Assembly: GCA_027074515.1 (NCBI GenBank)
Contig: JALTCQ010000080.1
Location: 1 to 6,890 of the forward strand
Length of the DNA: 6,890 nucleotides
From: Microcaldota archaeon
GTDB lineage: Archaea > Iainarchaeota > Iainarchaeia > JAADDC01
Reading direction: 5' to 3'
Below are positions 5,677-6,890 of this stretch, in pieces. The notes below the pieces were generated by a model. That model made no database searches. It worked only from the letters and a program-made list of their open reading frames with translations, and had not been told where the DNA came from. How positions within the stretch are numbered: the first letter of the stretch is position 1; the number at the start of each line of letters is the position of its first letter. The translations under genes were made by a program, and so were the position numbers.

Positions 5677-6021
5677 CCCTTTTCTGCGATTTGGATGCCG
5701 GATGATTAACTGCGTGGTGTATTTCGATGGTGATACGATTTTCTGGATCTTTACGAATGCGGGTAGCACCTTATTTCCTTCGGGGTCCACGATCCAGCCA
5801 GATATCGCGCGGGGCGGCTGTTCCTTTCCATGGATGTATCCGTCTGGCAGGAATAGTATGTGGTTCAGGTTGACGAATTTCCTTGCGCTCGGGCCTAGCT
5901 CTATGTGGTACACAGGGATCTTGTCCCGTCTTCCCTGTTTGATCATCTCGGCGATCTCGTCCCGCATCTTCTTGATCTCGCTCTTGCTGAACTTGATGTG
6001 TTTTACTTCCCGTTCGATCAC
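5455..6021 (-). CDS. N-terminal segment of the 309-residue family protein
   Basis: It starts at GTG 6021, giving a GTGA overlap with the stop of the previous gene, with a strong Shine-Dalgarno site five bases upstream. An N-terminal charged helix (11-33) precedes the beta module: IEL-x3-ARKFV (40-50) and AISGWIVDPEGN-x3-P-x2-VK (72-91), clearly related to the 116-residue protein. The genuine frame runs to about 5677 (residue 115, RRKG). Beyond that, this reading is an out-of-frame stretch ending at 5455 and should not be used for prediction. Joined with the two downstream segments, the gene spans 6021-5092 and would encode 309 residues. It is co-transcribed with the HD gene. Function is unknown. 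Confidence 0.78.
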   Translation of the reverse strand: MIEREVKHIKFSKSEIKKMRDEIAEMIKQGRRDKIPVYHIELGPSARKFVNLNHILFLPDGYIHGKEQPPRAISGWIVDPEGNKVLPAFVKIQKIVSPSKYTTQLIIRHPNRRKGVRKRAGNNTGRCGLQQQFRRLEGAGKVLRCGGLADPEGNATEQVEPAGKDPRKDIGSRRNIRRARIQHGEKDP

Positions 6022-6395
6022 CGTTTCTCCCCCTGGAGCTTAGCCAGCATTTTTCCAAGGGTCTTGTACGGTTCCTCATACTTCTGCAGGCCAAACATTA
6101 TTGCTTTCCACTCTTTCTCGTCAACACGGGGCGCAACCTTTTCGTGTAACTCCATCGCCAACCGTTCTATCTCCTTGCGTTCTTCATCGCTTGGCCGATA
6201 CCAGAGGGACCCTATGTTTTTTCGGTGAAGCTTTTCGATATCTTCCCATACCTTCTTGCTCCATTCTGGGTCTGCCCTTTCGCTATGTTCCCTCAATCGC
6301 GAAACGGGGTGGATGCCATGCTCTCTCAAGTACTTCTCATGCTCCTTCTTGATTCTTCTCGTACGCCAGGCTTCACGTATTTTTTGCAGGACCAT
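6018..6395 (-). CDS. Small charged helical protein of unknown function (125 aa)
   Basis: It is highly charged, almost wholly helical in character, rich in Lys/Glu/Arg and free of cysteine. The stretch 71-90 (EERKEIERLAMELHEKVAPR) is suitable for a coiled coil or helical hairpin, and WYRPSDEER (65-73) is a compact Trp-containing turn. There is no signal or membrane segment. I see none of the multigene-family motifs in it. The ATG at 6395 is two bases after the stop of the HD gene and is preceded by GAGGTG; its own stop overlaps the next start in GTGA. Translation of the three genes is therefore tightly coupled. It could be an adaptor or partner of either neighbour, but that is inferred from position only. 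Confidence 0.8.
   Translation of the reverse strand: MVLQKIREAWRTRRIKKEHEKYLREHGIHPVSRLREHSERADPEWSKKVWEDIEKLHRKNIGSLWYRPSDEERKEIERLAMELHEKVAPRVDEKEWKAIMFGLQKYEEPYKTLGKMLAKLQGEKR
6027..6033 (-). promoter_or_regulatory. Shine-Dalgarno site of the 309-residue family gene
   Basis: GGGGGAG lies five bases before the GTG at 6021, inside the end of the upstream coding sequence. It supports the GTG start of the third cistron. Confidence 0.6.
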
Positions 6396-6397
6396 CG

Positions 6398-6886
6398 TTA
6401 CACCTCTATTCCATACCTTTCTGCGACTGCTTTCATCCGTTCGGTGTCCTCTTCACTTCCCATCTCCCGAATCACCGCTGCCTTCTTCTTGAACTGCTCT
6501 AATAGTATCTTATTTCCTGTAACCTCTGCATACTTCCCCATCATCGCTACCCAACCCTCGTCGAAAACCGCAAGCGCGTCCACCAGCTTTAGCAGCTCTC
6601 CCGTCCTTGTTTTTGGCTCGTCCTTTGTTCCGTGGTTTCGTATTCCGTCCAGTATGCGTTGAATCTCTTCGTCTGTTATGTAGAACTTCTTTATCCACTT
6701 CTCCGCCCAGATCTCCCCAACTTCCCTGTGACCTTTGTCGACCACCGCTCTCCCGATATCGTGCAACCACGCTGCCACCTCGTCAATTTTGTCTCCACCG
6801 CGCTTCTTGACGAGTTTAACGACGATCTTCGTGTGGAAGAGGACGTAGGGATCCACGAGCGCTGCGGCAAGGTTCCTCGCTCTCAT
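6398..6886 (-). CDS. HD-domain metal-dependent phosphohydrolase
   Basis: The whole protein is an HD fold. The full set of metal-binding residues is present: H18 (LFHTKIVV), H42-D43 (AAWLHDIGR), H53 (KGHREVG), H85 (RNHGTKD) and D103 (LVDALAVF). Such enzymes cleave phosphoester bonds of nucleotides or cyclic nucleotides; the substrate here cannot be told from sequence. Extra helices follow to residue 162 (EQFKKKAAVIREMG, then ERMKAVAERYGIEV). The ATG at 6886 is only four bases from the window end and the frame stays open, so the real start may lie outside. It is the first visible gene of the leftward operon; its stop is two bases from the next ATG. Confidence 0.85.
   Translation of the reverse strand: MRARNLAAALVDPYVLFHTKIVVKLVKKRGGDKIDEVAAWLHDIGRAVVDKGHREVGEIWAEKWIKKFYITDEEIQRILDGIRNHGTKDEPKTRTGELLKLVDALAVFDEGWVAMMGKYAEVTGNKILLEQFKKKAAVIREMGSEEDTERMKAVAERYGIEV
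6401..6406 (-). promoter_or_regulatory. Shine-Dalgarno site of the 125-residue helical protein gene
   Basis: GAGGTG overlaps the last two sense codons of the HD gene, five bases before the ATG at 6395, supporting that start. Confidence 0.6.
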
Positions 6887-6890
6887 AACT

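Noticed and set aside
5676..5683. Programmed frameshift at AAAAGGGG
   Set aside because: Moving to the middle frame needs +1 (or -2), not the -1 slip expected of a classic slippery heptamer, and no stimulatory structure was identified. Kept only as a low-probability option.
5519..6043. Plus-strand open frame of 174 residues
   Set aside because: It is antisense to the region whose minus-strand frames align with the intact family member; no motifs or start signal.
1..6890. CRISPR array, tRNA/rRNA gene, insertion sequence or transposase
   Set aside because: No regularly spaced repeats, tRNA-like cloverleaf, rRNA-like stretch, terminal inverted repeats or transposase motifs were noticed on either strand; the similarity between family members is at protein level only.

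Overview
The window reads as chromosomal DNA of an archaeon with roughly balanced base composition. The main sign is promoter architecture. Four genes have an A/T-rich TATA box centred about 24-27 bases before their start codon and almost no leader, which is archaeal leaderless transcription. Genes inside operons instead have Shine-Dalgarno sites or GTGA/TTGA start-stop overlaps. Gaps are tiny and GTG/TTG starts are common. I cannot place the lineage; a small-genomed or DPANN-type archaeon would fit, but nothing here proves it.

Layout from left to right. A small secreted orphan (12-356, +) converges on a 271-residue protein of unknown function (392-1207, -). That gene is divergent from an M20 metallopeptidase (1240-2358, +), with only 32 bases between the two starts. 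After a hairpin at the M20 stop comes a leftward three-gene operon (4407 to 2406) of unknown proteins, the last two of which are frame-disrupted. Next is a separately promoted dolichol/phytol-kinase-type membrane protein (5071-4430, -). Last is another leftward operon (6886 to 5092): an HD-domain phosphohydrolase, a small charged helical protein, and a 309-residue unknown protein split into three frames.

The main discovery is that the unknown proteins are related. By eye, the genes at 392-1207, 2406-3412, 3409-4040 and 5092-6021 share ordered motifs, and 4057-4407 matches the N-terminal module of the last one. The motifs are an N-terminal beta module ending G-x3-D-x2-GN-x3-P-x2-VK, a helix with A-[YW]-x-IQK, PSN[LV]G-x2-G-x2-D, [FY]G-x-D-x-(A)RAL, RRFW-x2-L-x2-D, and a C-terminal helix E-x-RIG-x2-KA. 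I do not recognise this family. Five members in about 5.6 kb suggests a lineage-specific expanded multigene family. One member is co-transcribed with an HD hydrolase.

Three members carry a total of four apparent frameshifts, three of them at homopolymers; the other genes are intact. Conserved motifs run on across the breaks in two of the three genes (2406-3412 and 5092-6021), so the shifted segments there are truly coding. In 3409-4040 the break is inferred from a change in residue quality and the lack of a start codon. The breaks may be assembly errors, real decay, or recoding. M20 and the lipid kinase are housekeeping-type neighbours with no evident link to the family.
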